This document shows, one piece after another, positions 27,249-35,363 of a stretch of DNA of 64,000 nt; positions within the stretch are counted from its first letter, which is position 1; every line of letters starts with the position of its first letter. Location: assembly GCF_000427645.1 (NCBI RefSeq), contig NZ_KE386571.1, positions 1,043,676-1,107,675 on the forward strand, given 5' to 3'. The notes beneath the pieces are model-generated. The model worked only from the letters and a program-made list of their open reading frames with translations. It did not search any database and was not told the origin of the DNA. The DNA comes from Sphingomonas phyllosphaerae FA2. Its GTDB lineage: Bacteria; Pseudomonadota; Alphaproteobacteria; Sphingomonadales; Sphingomonadaceae. The translations under genes were made by a program, and so were the position numbers.

Positions 27249-29720
27249 TCAGTAGATGTCGCGTCGGTAGCGCCCCTCCTCCAGCATCGTCTCCAGCCCG
27301 TCCTCACCGACTATGTCGGCAAGCGCGGCATGGACGCCAGGCGCCATGCCGGCGATGCTGCCGCAGACATAGATGGCCGCGCCCGCGCGCACCGCCGCGG
27401 CGATCCGGTCACCCGCTGCCGTTACCGCCTCCTGCACGTAACGCGGCGCCTCGCCGTGCCGGGACCATGCGGTGAACGTCTCCGTCAGCACGCCACGCGC
27501 GGCCAGTGCGGCGCGCGCCTCGGCGTGGAAATCGTCATGCGCGGCATGGCGCTCGCCGAAGAAAAGCCACGCGGGCGCACCGCCATCGACCGCACGTTGC
27601 CGCAGATGCGCGAGCAACCCCGCCAGACCGGTGCCATTGCCGATCAGGATCAGCGGCGTCGCTGGATCCGCCGGTGCGTGGAAGGCGGGATTGTGGCGGA
27701 CGCGGGCGCGCACCACGCCGTTCAGCGCCGCACCGCGGGTCAGCCAACCGGAGCCGAGCCCGGCAAAGCCATCTGCCGCCTGACAGGTTCGCACGATCAA
27801 TTCGACGCGCCCGTCCGCCGGTATCGAGGCGATCGAATATTCCCGGTGCGGCAGCGGCGGGAGCGCTTCGGGGTCGAGCGAGTCACCCGGATCGGTGGGG
27901 AGCAGGCGTGTCATCAACGTCGCCCGCGTCTCTGGCGTGTCGGCCAGACCGTTGGCGCTGATGAACGCATCGACGCGCGCCGGATCCTGTTCGGGCACTA
28001 TCTCCAGAATGTCCCCCGCCTGCCAGGTGACCGGACCCGAGAGTGGTGCCAGAGCGATATGCCACGCCGCGCCGCCGACGCTGCCCGGGTTCAGCAGATG
28101 CCGTTCCACCAGCCGCCATTCCGCCATCGGCGCCGGCGCCCAATCCGGCTGATCGGTCCGCGCGCCCAGCCCGGCAAGCTGCTGCTGCCACTGGCGCTGC
28201 GCGTCGGCATCCTCGCCGTCCGCCTCGACAAGATCGAAGAGTCGCGCCGCACCGGCATTGTGCAGCCAATGATCGACGCGGTGGCCGAACGCACAGAAAT
28301 CGCGGTACTCCCGGTCGCCCAGCGCCAACACGGCATAGGACAGGTGCGACAGATCACCCGGTGCCCCCGCCATCGTTCGTGCGAAGGCTCGCGCCGGGTC
28401 GGGTGGCTCGCCCTCGCCATAGGTACTGGCAACGACGAACAGGCGCTCCACGCGCGCCAGGGTCGCCCGGTCGAGCGCCCCGATTGGAACCGCCGCCGCG
28501 CCCGGCAGCGCCTGCGCCGTCAAGCGCGCGATCCGCTCGGCCGAGCCGGTCTGGCTGGCATAGGCGACCAGCGTCGTTGTCCGCTCGTTCGCCGCGGGGG
28601 CGGGGGCCAGCGTCGTCACCTCGGCCAGCGCCCGCTTGCGACGACGTCGCGCGAAATACAGCAGGAAGCCGGTGATCGTGAACAGCGGCATCGTCAGGCT
28701 GCTCAGCATGATCGCGACGCGCCCGAGGATGCCGAAGTACGCGCCGCGATGGATTTCGAGCACGCTGGCGACGATGTCGTCGCCCGTCGAGCGGTCGGCA
28801 TAGCGCGTGTCGGACACGACCCTGCCGGTGGCGCTGTCGATCGTGATATCGTCCGTGACCCGATCGTGGCGCGCGCCGGGCAGCTTGGCCCGGAACTGCA
28901 CCTTCGGGCCGTCACGGCTCGTGGCGGTGACGCTGTCATACCGTTGGCCGGCGGTGGCCTGCGCAAAGCCCTGCCACGCGCGCGGCAGGTCGGCGTCCGG
29001 CCCCTTGCCGAGCTTGCCGCGCCCTTCGTGGCTGCGTTCGACCGACAGCAGATGCTGTACGCCGCTGCGATACCAGTCATACGACCACCACAACCCGGTG
29101 CCGGCGCTGATCAGATAGAAGATCAGCACCCAGCCACCGATCACGGCATGCAGCGCGCGGTACAGATTGCGCCCGGTCATCCGCAGGTCGAGGACAAACC
29201 AGTTCCGCCAGTCGAGCGGTCGGCGTGGCCAGCGCAAATAGAGCCCCGACAGTGCGAAATAGATCAGCGACAGCGCCGCGAACCCGGTGATCTGCCGTCC
29301 GATGCCATTGCCGGCGCCGGGCAATGCCAACCAGCGGTGCAGTCGCTCGACGACCTCGAAAAAGCCTTCGCCGCGCGGCTCGCCAAGGATCGCGCCGGTT
29401 GCGGGATCGAGGAAGACGCGGTGCCGCTCCTTCGATCCTTTCACTGAGAAGCCGACCGACGCGGCCCGACCGGGGTCGCCCTCGACCACCAACCGCGTGA
29501 TCTTCGCGCCGGGACGCTGCGCGCCGAACCGCTCGATCAGTGCCGGCGCAGGGAGCGGGGCCGTAGCAGCTGGCGTGACGGTTACCACGCCGGGATTGAG
29601 CGCGGCAATGATCTCGGCCTCGAAGCTCATCAGGCCGCCGGTGACGCCCATCACCGCCAGCACGAGCCCGGCGGTGATGCCGAGAAACCAGTGTATCTGA
29701 AACAGGACCGTCCGCGTCAT
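27249..29720 (-). CDS. PepSY-TM / flavodoxin / FAD-NAD(P) reductase fusion
   Basis: An 823-residue membrane flavoprotein. Residues 1-375 form a PepSY-associated membrane domain (FQIHWFLGITAGLVLAVMGVTGG at the start, ALHAVIGGWVLIFYLISAGTGLWW in the middle, then YFARRRRKRAL). A flavodoxin domain follows (TLVAYASQTGSAERIA, VVASTYGEGEPP, VLALGDREYRDFCAFG), then an FAD- and NAD(P)-binding reductase (EYSIASIPADGRVELIVRT, LILIGNGTGLAGLLAHL, ending GLETMLEEGRYRRDIY). The layout places NADPH-to-FAD-to-FMN electron flow at the inner membrane. Relatives serve in reduction of iron-siderophores or other periplasmic acceptors. The conserved His residues in the first half could hold heme. No siderophore receptor is adjacent, so the acceptor is open. 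Confidence 0.85.
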   Translation of the reverse strand: MTRTVLFQIHWFLGITAGLVLAVMGVTGGLMSFEAEIIAALNPGVVTVTPAATAPLPAPALIERFGAQRPGAKITRLVVEGDPGRAASVGFSVKGSKERHRVFLDPATGAILGEPRGEGFFEVVERLHRWLALPGAGNGIGRQITGFAALSLIYFALSGLYLRWPRRPLDWRNWFVLDLRMTGRNLYRALHAVIGGWVLIFYLISAGTGLWWSYDWYRSGVQHLLSVERSHEGRGKLGKGPDADLPRAWQGFAQATAGQRYDSVTATSRDGPKVQFRAKLPGARHDRVTDDITIDSATGRVVSDTRYADRSTGDDIVASVLEIHRGAYFGILGRVAIMLSSLTMPLFTITGFLLYFARRRRKRALAEVTTLAPAPAANERTTTLVAYASQTGSAERIARLTAQALPGAAAVPIGALDRATLARVERLFVVASTYGEGEPPDPARAFARTMAGAPGDLSHLSYAVLALGDREYRDFCAFGHRVDHWLHNAGAARLFDLVEADGEDADAQRQWQQQLAGLGARTDQPDWAPAPMAEWRLVERHLLNPGSVGGAAWHIALAPLSGPVTWQAGDILEIVPEQDPARVDAFISANGLADTPETRATLMTRLLPTDPGDSLDPEALPPLPHREYSIASIPADGRVELIVRTCQAADGFAGLGSGWLTRGAALNGVVRARVRHNPAFHAPADPATPLILIGNGTGLAGLLAHLRQRAVDGGAPAWLFFGERHAAHDDFHAEARAALAARGVLTETFTAWSRHGEAPRYVQEAVTAAGDRIAAAVRAGAAIYVCGSIAGMAPGVHAALADIVGEDGLETMLEEGRYRRDIY

Positions 29721-30022
29721 GAACCAGCACTTCCCCCGCTAGTGCGAATAATTCGCGTTAACGGAGGAGGCAACGCTGGTCAATGATGGTGCTAGGTCTC
29801 TTGTCCCCACCTGCTCGACGGTCTCCGCTTCGCGAGCGACACTACGGCAAGGGAGGGTCACTAGATCATGATGATATCAGGTCGATCCGGTCGATCGTCA
29901 TTGCGAGCGTAGCGAAGCAATCTAGGGCGTCTTGATCCGGCTCTGCATTGCTTCGCTTCGCTCGCAATGACGGACGAAGATGACGCCATCACGCCCGCGA
30001 TGCCGCCTCGGCGATACGGATG
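29721..30022. other. Intergenic region holding a dispersed inverted repeat
   Basis: A 302 bp gap between the PepSY reductase start and the S9 peptidase stop. It contains the upstream region of the reductase and, near its end, the inverted repeat at 29896-29972. No convincing open reading frame or RNA gene was seen. Confidence 0.6.
29896..29972. repeat. Dispersed inverted repeat (CGTCATTGCGAGCG type)
   Basis: Two 26-nt arms, 29896-29921 and 29947-29972, are inverted copies with a single mismatch. The ends read CGTCATTGCGAGCG and CGCTCGCAATGACG and the internal part is AGCGAAGCAAT-like. The 25 bp between them is unique. Elements with these ends are scattered through intergenic DNA of many sphingomonads. 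This copy could fold as a long hairpin 51 bp downstream of the peptidase stop. It resembles a REP/MITE-type element; no transposase is present. Confidence 0.8.
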
Positions 30023-32080
30023 TTACGGCTTGGCCGTACCGCCACCGGTCCGATACCGATCGAACCACGCGATGATCGCCGACGCCTTCGCCGCCGATTG
30101 CGACGGCCGCGACGTGAAGCCGCCGTGGCTGGCTCCCGGTACCTTCACCAGCGCGGTCGGCACGCCGCGGATCTGGAGCGCGGCGTAATATTGCTCGGAC
30201 TCGCTCACTGGGGTGCGATAGTCCTCGCTGCCCACGACGACCAGCGTCGGCGTCTTGACGTTACCGACCAGGCTGAGCGGCGAGCGGTTCCAATAGCTCA
30301 TCGGATCTTCCCACGGCAGCTTGGAGAACCAGTAGCGCGAGGTGAACAGCGTCGCGTCCATCGTCAACGCTTCGCTGGTCCAGTTGATGACCGGCTTCTG
30401 CGTCGCCGCCGCCTTGAAGCGATCGGTCTTGCCGACGATCCATGCCGTCAGAACCCCGCCGCCCGATCCGCCGGTGACGAACAGATTGTCGGGGTCGGCC
30501 GTGCCGTCCGCGATCGCGGCATCGACCGCGGCGATCAGGTCGTCATAGTCCGCGGAAGGGTAATTCTTGTCGATCAGGTTCGCGAACTCCGCACCATAGG
30601 AGGTCGAACCGCGCGGGTTGGTCCACAGCACCGCATAGCCCGCGGCGGCGTAGAGCTGGACGTCGGAGGCGAAGCTGGGGCCATAGGCGCTGTTCGGGCC
30701 GCCGTGAATTTCGAGGATCAGCGGCACTCGCGCGCCCGACGCGCGGCCGGCGGGGGTCGCGAGCCAGGCGTCGATCGGGCGACCGTCGGGGGCGGTGACC
30801 GCGATCTTGCGGACGCTCGCCAGCGCCTTCGACGACGTCAACACGTCGTTGAGCTGCGTCAAACGCCGCGGCTTCCCGCCGCTCCACACCCACACGTCGG
30901 CGGGCGCGCTCGCGTCGCCGCCCGTATAAGCGATCGTCCCCCCCTTGGAGACCGAGAAGTCGCCCCCGGTATAGGGCCGGTCGATCCCGCCACCCTCGAC
31001 ATTATCGATCAACGACTGCACGCGCCCGTCGAGCCCGACCCGCGCGATCCGGCGCTGCCCGCGATCGTCATAGCTGGCGTACAGGCTTCGCCCGTCGGCG
31101 GCCCAGGTCGCTTCCTCGATCGCGCGATCGAGCGACGCGGTCAGCGAGCGTGGCGCTGCGGCCTGCCGATCGCCGACATAGAGCTGGGTGTTCTCGTAGC
31201 TGCGCCGTTTGTCGTCGAAGCCGAGCCACGCGATCTTCGTGCCGTCCGGCGACACGCGCGGCTGTCCGTCCGGCCCGTCCCGCGTCGTGAGCGTCCGCAG
31301 CGCGGCCGTGTTGACATCGACCGCCATCACGTCCGAGTTCAGGATCTGCCGCTCGGCATCGGGTCCGCGGATCGCGGCGAAGACGATCTCGCGGCCGTCG
31401 GGCGTCCACGACAGCGGCCCTCCGTCGTCGAACGCGCCGAACGTCAGCTGCCGCGCTGCCCCGCCGTCGGCCGCGACCATGAACAGATGGTCGCGCCCCG
31501 GCTTCACATAGCCGCCGCCGTCGTTGCGATAGTTGATCCGGTCGATGACGGTCAGCGGCTCGGCCCATTTCGCGCCCTCCGGCTTGGCCGGCGCCTTGCC
31601 GAGCGTCGTCGGCTCGCCCGCTACGGTCGCGATATAGGCGAGCCGCGTCCCGTCCGGGGACCAGGCCAGCGCCTGCGGATCGCCGGGGAAGCCCGTCACG
31701 CGCGCGCTCGCGCCGGTCGCGATCCAGCGAACGAACAGCTGCGATCCGTTGCCATCACCCGCCACATAGGCGACGCGGGTGCCGTCGGGCGCCCAGCGCG
31801 GGCTCGATCCCTGCGTCGCGAACGGCGATTGCCGCCCGCTCGCGACATCGATCAGCCACAACGACGATTGCATCCGGTCGGTCATGATGTCGGCGCTGCG
31901 CCGAACATAGACGATGGTGCGCCCGTCCGGGCTGATCTGCGGATCGGCGGCGATCGACAGGCCGAACAGATCCTCGCCGGTGAAGCGCCGGTTCGGCGCA
32001 TCGACGGGGGCGGCGTTGGGCTGTTGCTGTGCCGCGGCCGGGGTGGCGGCGAGCAGGGCGAGGGCGAGGGTCAGGCGCAA
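30023..32080 (-). CDS. S9-family (prolyl oligopeptidase type) serine peptidase, exported
   Basis: A 685-residue protein starting at TTG (32078-32080). The TTG is chosen because GAAGGA lies just upstream and the codon opens a clear signal peptide (LRLTLALALLAATPAAAQ). No ATG exists between it and the mature domain start, so a non-ATG start is needed. A beta-propeller with repeated S-P-D-G motifs (ISPDGRTIVYV, WSPDGTRLAYI, WTPDGREIVFA, VSPDGTKIAWL) precedes the alpha/beta-hydrolase domain. The triad is S539 (TGGSGGG), D620 (GSEDYRTP) and H652 (GASHGGF). It would cleave peptides in the periplasm. It lies 20 bp downstream of the amidohydrolase gene on the same strand. Confidence 0.9.
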   Translation of the reverse strand: MRLTLALALLAATPAAAQQQPNAAPVDAPNRRFTGEDLFGLSIAADPQISPDGRTIVYVRRSADIMTDRMQSSLWLIDVASGRQSPFATQGSSPRWAPDGTRVAYVAGDGNGSQLFVRWIATGASARVTGFPGDPQALAWSPDGTRLAYIATVAGEPTTLGKAPAKPEGAKWAEPLTVIDRINYRNDGGGYVKPGRDHLFMVAADGGAARQLTFGAFDDGGPLSWTPDGREIVFAAIRGPDAERQILNSDVMAVDVNTAALRTLTTRDGPDGQPRVSPDGTKIAWLGFDDKRRSYENTQLYVGDRQAAAPRSLTASLDRAIEEATWAADGRSLYASYDDRGQRRIARVGLDGRVQSLIDNVEGGGIDRPYTGGDFSVSKGGTIAYTGGDASAPADVWVWSGGKPRRLTQLNDVLTSSKALASVRKIAVTAPDGRPIDAWLATPAGRASGARVPLILEIHGGPNSAYGPSFASDVQLYAAAGYAVLWTNPRGSTSYGAEFANLIDKNYPSADYDDLIAAVDAAIADGTADPDNLFVTGGSGGGVLTAWIVGKTDRFKAAATQKPVINWTSEALTMDATLFTSRYWFSKLPWEDPMSYWNRSPLSLVGNVKTPTLVVVGSEDYRTPVSESEQYYAALQIRGVPTALVKVPGASHGGFTSRPSQSAAKASAIIAWFDRYRTGGGTAKP

Positions 32081-32100
32081 GGGGGCGTTCCTTCGGGTGG

Positions 32101-33417
32101 TCAGCGGGCGAGGGTGGGAAGCTTCACGACGGTGCCGCGATGCATCACGAAGTCGACATGCTCCAGCCGCGTGACATCGTCGAGCGGCGAGCCGTGCACC
32201 GCGATGATGTCGGCGGTCTTGCCCGGCGCAAGCGTGCCGATGTCGTCGCGCCCCAGCAGGTCGGCCGCGCCCGTCGTCGCGGCGGCGATCGCTTGCGCCG
32301 GGGTCAGGCCGTTCCTGACGAGCAACGCGAACTCGGTGGCATTGTCGCCGTGCTTCGAGACGCCGGTGTCGGTGCCGAACGCCACCTTCACGCCCGCGGC
32401 ATAGGCGCGGCGGTGGTTGGCGGCCATCGCCTCCGCCGCCTGCTCGGCCTTGGCGATCGTCGCGGGCGGCAACGCCCCGCCGCGCGCCTGCGCCAGTGCC
32501 GCGACCGGCGCGATCTCGGTCGGGACCAGATACGCGCCCTTGGCCTTGAACAGCCGGATCGTGTCGTCGTCGAGGAAGGTGCCATGCTCGATCGAGTCGA
32601 CGCCCGCCTCCAGCGCAGCCTTCGTCCCCTCGGCGGCGTGGCTGTGCGCGGCGACCTTGCGGCCCAGCGCGTGCGCGATGTCGATGATCGCGCGCATTTC
32701 CTCCGGGGTCATCGCGCGGCCCAGCCCGCCGCTGACGTTCGACAGCACTCCGCCGGTCGCCGCGAACTTGATGACCTTCGCCCCCATCCCAACCTGCGCG
32801 CGCACCGCGCGGCGGCAATCGTCGGGGCCGTCGCACAGGTTGATCTCATGTGCATGCACCGCCTCGGCGAACTCCTCCGCGAGCCCGTTGCCGGCGTCGC
32901 CGTGCCCGCCAGTGACCGAGATCATCTCGCCGGCATTGGTGATGCTCGGTCCCTCGACCGTCCCGGCATCGATCGCGTCGCGCAGCGCACGGATCCCGCG
33001 CGGATCGCCCCCCAGATCGCGTACCGAGGTGAACCCCGCCGCGAGCGTCGTGCGTGCATTGGCGACCGCGGTCATCTCGTCGTCGAAGCGGTCACGCGTA
33101 ATCGCTTCCAGCCGCGCGCGCATCGGATCGCCACCGATCCCCCACAGATGGACGTGCATGTCGACCATCCCCGGCATCACGAACGCGTCGCGCAGATCGA
33201 CCAGCGTCGCCCCCTGTTCGGGCGTGACGAAACCATCGCGCAGCTCGGCGACCTTGCCGTCGCGCACGACGATCGTGGTGCGCCCGCGCGGCGCCTGCCC
33301 CGGCCGATCGAGCAACGCACCCGCCTGAATGTAGGTCACCGCGCCCGGCGCAGGCGCCTGCGCAACCGCAGGCATGGCCGTCGTCATCGCAAGAACTGCG
33401 AGTAAAGCCTTGAACAT
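32101..33417 (-). CDS. Exported amidohydrolase (Xaa-Pro dipeptidase/imidazolonepropionase-like)
   Basis: A 438-residue amidohydrolase with a signal peptide (MFKALLAVLAMTTAMPAVAQ). The metal-binding signature is PGMVDMHVHLWG (H88, H90). Further conserved elements are ATGGVLSNVSG, VAAHSHAAEGTKAALEAGVDSIEHG and AFGTDTGVSKHG, which carry the remaining His/Asp metal ligands. Exported members of this subgroup hydrolyse dipeptides, often X-Pro or X-Arg/Lys. The ATG follows AAGGGGAG. It is upstream of and probably co-transcribed with the S9 peptidase (20 bp gap), suggesting stepwise peptide degradation in the periplasm. Preferred peptide is not evident. Confidence 0.87.
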   Translation of the reverse strand: MFKALLAVLAMTTAMPAVAQAPAPGAVTYIQAGALLDRPGQAPRGRTTIVVRDGKVAELRDGFVTPEQGATLVDLRDAFVMPGMVDMHVHLWGIGGDPMRARLEAITRDRFDDEMTAVANARTTLAAGFTSVRDLGGDPRGIRALRDAIDAGTVEGPSITNAGEMISVTGGHGDAGNGLAEEFAEAVHAHEINLCDGPDDCRRAVRAQVGMGAKVIKFAATGGVLSNVSGGLGRAMTPEEMRAIIDIAHALGRKVAAHSHAAEGTKAALEAGVDSIEHGTFLDDDTIRLFKAKGAYLVPTEIAPVAALAQARGGALPPATIAKAEQAAEAMAANHRRAYAAGVKVAFGTDTGVSKHGDNATEFALLVRNGLTPAQAIAAATTGAADLLGRDDIGTLAPGKTADIIAVHGSPLDDVTRLEHVDFVMHRGTVVKLPTLAR

Positions 33418-33480
33418 CCTTGAACTCCCCTTTTGCCGCATCGTTGCCGAGCCGGCGACCGAAGGCAAGCGGGCCGATGC

Positions 33481-35292
33481 TCAGCCGGGGCGCCGCTCGA
33501 TATAGCGCGAGACGTTGCCGGCCAGCACGGTGAGCGGCACGTTCCCGCCGTCGACCACCGCTTGATCGAAGTCGCGCAGGTCGTAGCGCGCGCCGAGCGC
33601 CTTCTGCGCCCGCGTGCGTTGCGCGACGATCTCGGCGCGCCCGACCTCATAGCCGCATGCCTGACCCGGCCACGCACAATAGCGATCGACCTCGCTTTCG
33701 GCATTGCTGCGCGGCAATCCGGTCGCGGCGATGAACTCGGCCAGCGCCTTGTCACGCGACCAGCCGATCGCATGGATGCCGGTGTCGACGATCAGCCGCA
33801 CCGCGCGCCACGCCAGCCCCATCAAATAGCCGAGTCGCCCGGCCGGATCGCCCGCATACATGCCCAGCTCGTCGGCCAGTTGCTCGGCATAGAGCGCCCA
33901 GCCTTCCGAATAGGCGTTGAACGCGAGGATCGACCGGATCAGCGGCAGCCGTTGCGCATATTCGCCCTGCCAGACATGGCCGGGAATACCCTCGTGATAG
34001 ACGAGATCGGGGATCGTCACGCGATTGTGGATCGAGGGATCGCCAAGGTTGATCCACACCTTGCCCGGCTCGCGCCCGTCGATCGTGCCGGGTCCACCAT
34101 AGGCGGCCGGCGCGCCCGGCTCCTGCGCCAGCGGCATCCGGCGGATTTCCAGATTGCCGCGCGCCAGCCGCCGGAACGCTTGCGGCAATTTCGGGCGGAT
34201 CGCGTCGATGCGGCCCTGCATATAGGCGACGATCTGGCGCCGCCCTTCGTCGCCGTCGGGAAAGCCAATGCCCGGGCGCTGTTGAAAGGCGATCATGCGT
34301 TCGGCGACGCTGCCCTGCGTCAGCCCTTCGTTGCGCAGGATCACGTCCATCTGCGCCTGAAGGTCGGCCAAGCGCGCGCGCCCCATCGCGTGCAGGTCCG
34401 CCGCGCTTCGCCGCGTCGTGGTGCCCGCGCGCAGGCCCCAGGCGTACCATTGCTCACCGTGCGGGCGAGCGTTCAAGCCCGGCGCGGCGGTCGCCACCGC
34501 ACGTTGCGCGCGGATCTCGGCCAGTTGCCGTTCCAGCGCCGGCACGATCGCGCCGCGCACGATTGCGGCGGCGCGCGCCGTCCAGTCGCCCGCCACCGCC
34601 TTGCCCTTGCGCGCGAGCGGACCGATCAGCGGCCCGTCCTCATTCGTCGCCTCGGCAAGCGTCCGCGTCATGCCCGCGATCGTCTTGTCGAGCAGGAACG
34701 ACGGCGGCACGACGCCCAGCGCGCGCGTCTGGCGAATCCGAACCGTCTCGCCATCGAGCTGCGCCGGCATCGCCGCCAGCCGCGCGAGATACGCCTCGGC
34801 GTCGGCCTTGTCGCGCACCGGCTGGTCGCCGTCGAGCATCTGCGGCACGTCCAGCCACGCGCCGACGTTCTGCACGACACCATAAGGCGTGTTCCGCCAG
34901 TCGCCGATCGTTGCCACGCCATACGGCAGCGCCATGCCGTCGAGCGTGGTCTGGAAGGCGCTCTCGACCACCGCGAGGCTGGTCGCGGTCGAGGCGTCCA
35001 GCCCGGCGCGCGGCAATTTCGACAGCTCGGCCAGCGCGCCGCTCAGAAAGCGTTGCCGCGCCGCGACGCCGGCCGGCGAGCGATCCTCCAGCCGCCGCCG
35101 CAACCCGGCATGCGCGCCGTCGTCGACACCCAGCGTCGTCGCGCGTTCGGGCTGAAGCTCCAGCAACTGCCACGCGACCCGGTCGAGGAACGCTTGCGCG
35201 CTCTCGCCGGGCGGCGTCGCCCCGGCGGCGGTGGCAGCAGTAACGGCGGTCAGGCCGAGCAAGGTGTCGCGGCGCGAGACGAGATGGTTCAT
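33481..35292 (-). CDS. DUF885 protein, probable exported metallopeptidase
   Basis: A 603-residue DUF885 protein. The N-terminus MNHLVSRRDTLLGLTAVTAATAAG has the SRRDTLLG twin-arginine export pattern. The family's metal-site-like motif HEGIPGH is at about 433-439, followed by FNAYSEGWALYAEQLADELG, whose Glu residues could complete a zinc site. The ATG at 35292 begins the signal sequence; in-frame sequence upstream is Arg/Ala-rich shadow. A classic ribosome site is not obvious. It lies 63 bp upstream of the amidohydrolase and 71 bp downstream of the GH3 gene, all on the minus strand. With its two neighbours it may form a peptide-degradation set. Enzymatic activity of DUF885 is only partly characterised. 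Confidence 0.82.
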   Translation of the reverse strand: MNHLVSRRDTLLGLTAVTAATAAGATPPGESAQAFLDRVAWQLLELQPERATTLGVDDGAHAGLRRRLEDRSPAGVAARQRFLSGALAELSKLPRAGLDASTATSLAVVESAFQTTLDGMALPYGVATIGDWRNTPYGVVQNVGAWLDVPQMLDGDQPVRDKADAEAYLARLAAMPAQLDGETVRIRQTRALGVVPPSFLLDKTIAGMTRTLAEATNEDGPLIGPLARKGKAVAGDWTARAAAIVRGAIVPALERQLAEIRAQRAVATAAPGLNARPHGEQWYAWGLRAGTTTRRSAADLHAMGRARLADLQAQMDVILRNEGLTQGSVAERMIAFQQRPGIGFPDGDEGRRQIVAYMQGRIDAIRPKLPQAFRRLARGNLEIRRMPLAQEPGAPAAYGGPGTIDGREPGKVWINLGDPSIHNRVTIPDLVYHEGIPGHVWQGEYAQRLPLIRSILAFNAYSEGWALYAEQLADELGMYAGDPAGRLGYLMGLAWRAVRLIVDTGIHAIGWSRDKALAEFIAATGLPRSNAESEVDRYCAWPGQACGYEVGRAEIVAQRTRAQKALGARYDLRDFDQAVVDGGNVPLTVLAGNVSRYIERRPG

Positions 35293-35363
35293 CCGCCTGT
35301 GATGACCGGCGCCGGAGGGAAGGTCAAACGTCCGTGGGCGGGGAAGCGACCCAGCCCATTGCA

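Noticed and set aside
27330..29447. 705-codon open frame on the plus strand opposite the PepSY reductase
   Set aside because: Arg/His/Gln-rich composition typical of antisense readings in GC-rich genes; the minus-strand frame has clear flavodoxin and FNR motifs.
30020..32404. 794-codon plus-strand frame across the S9 peptidase
   Set aside because: Antisense shadow spanning two real genes, without family resemblance.
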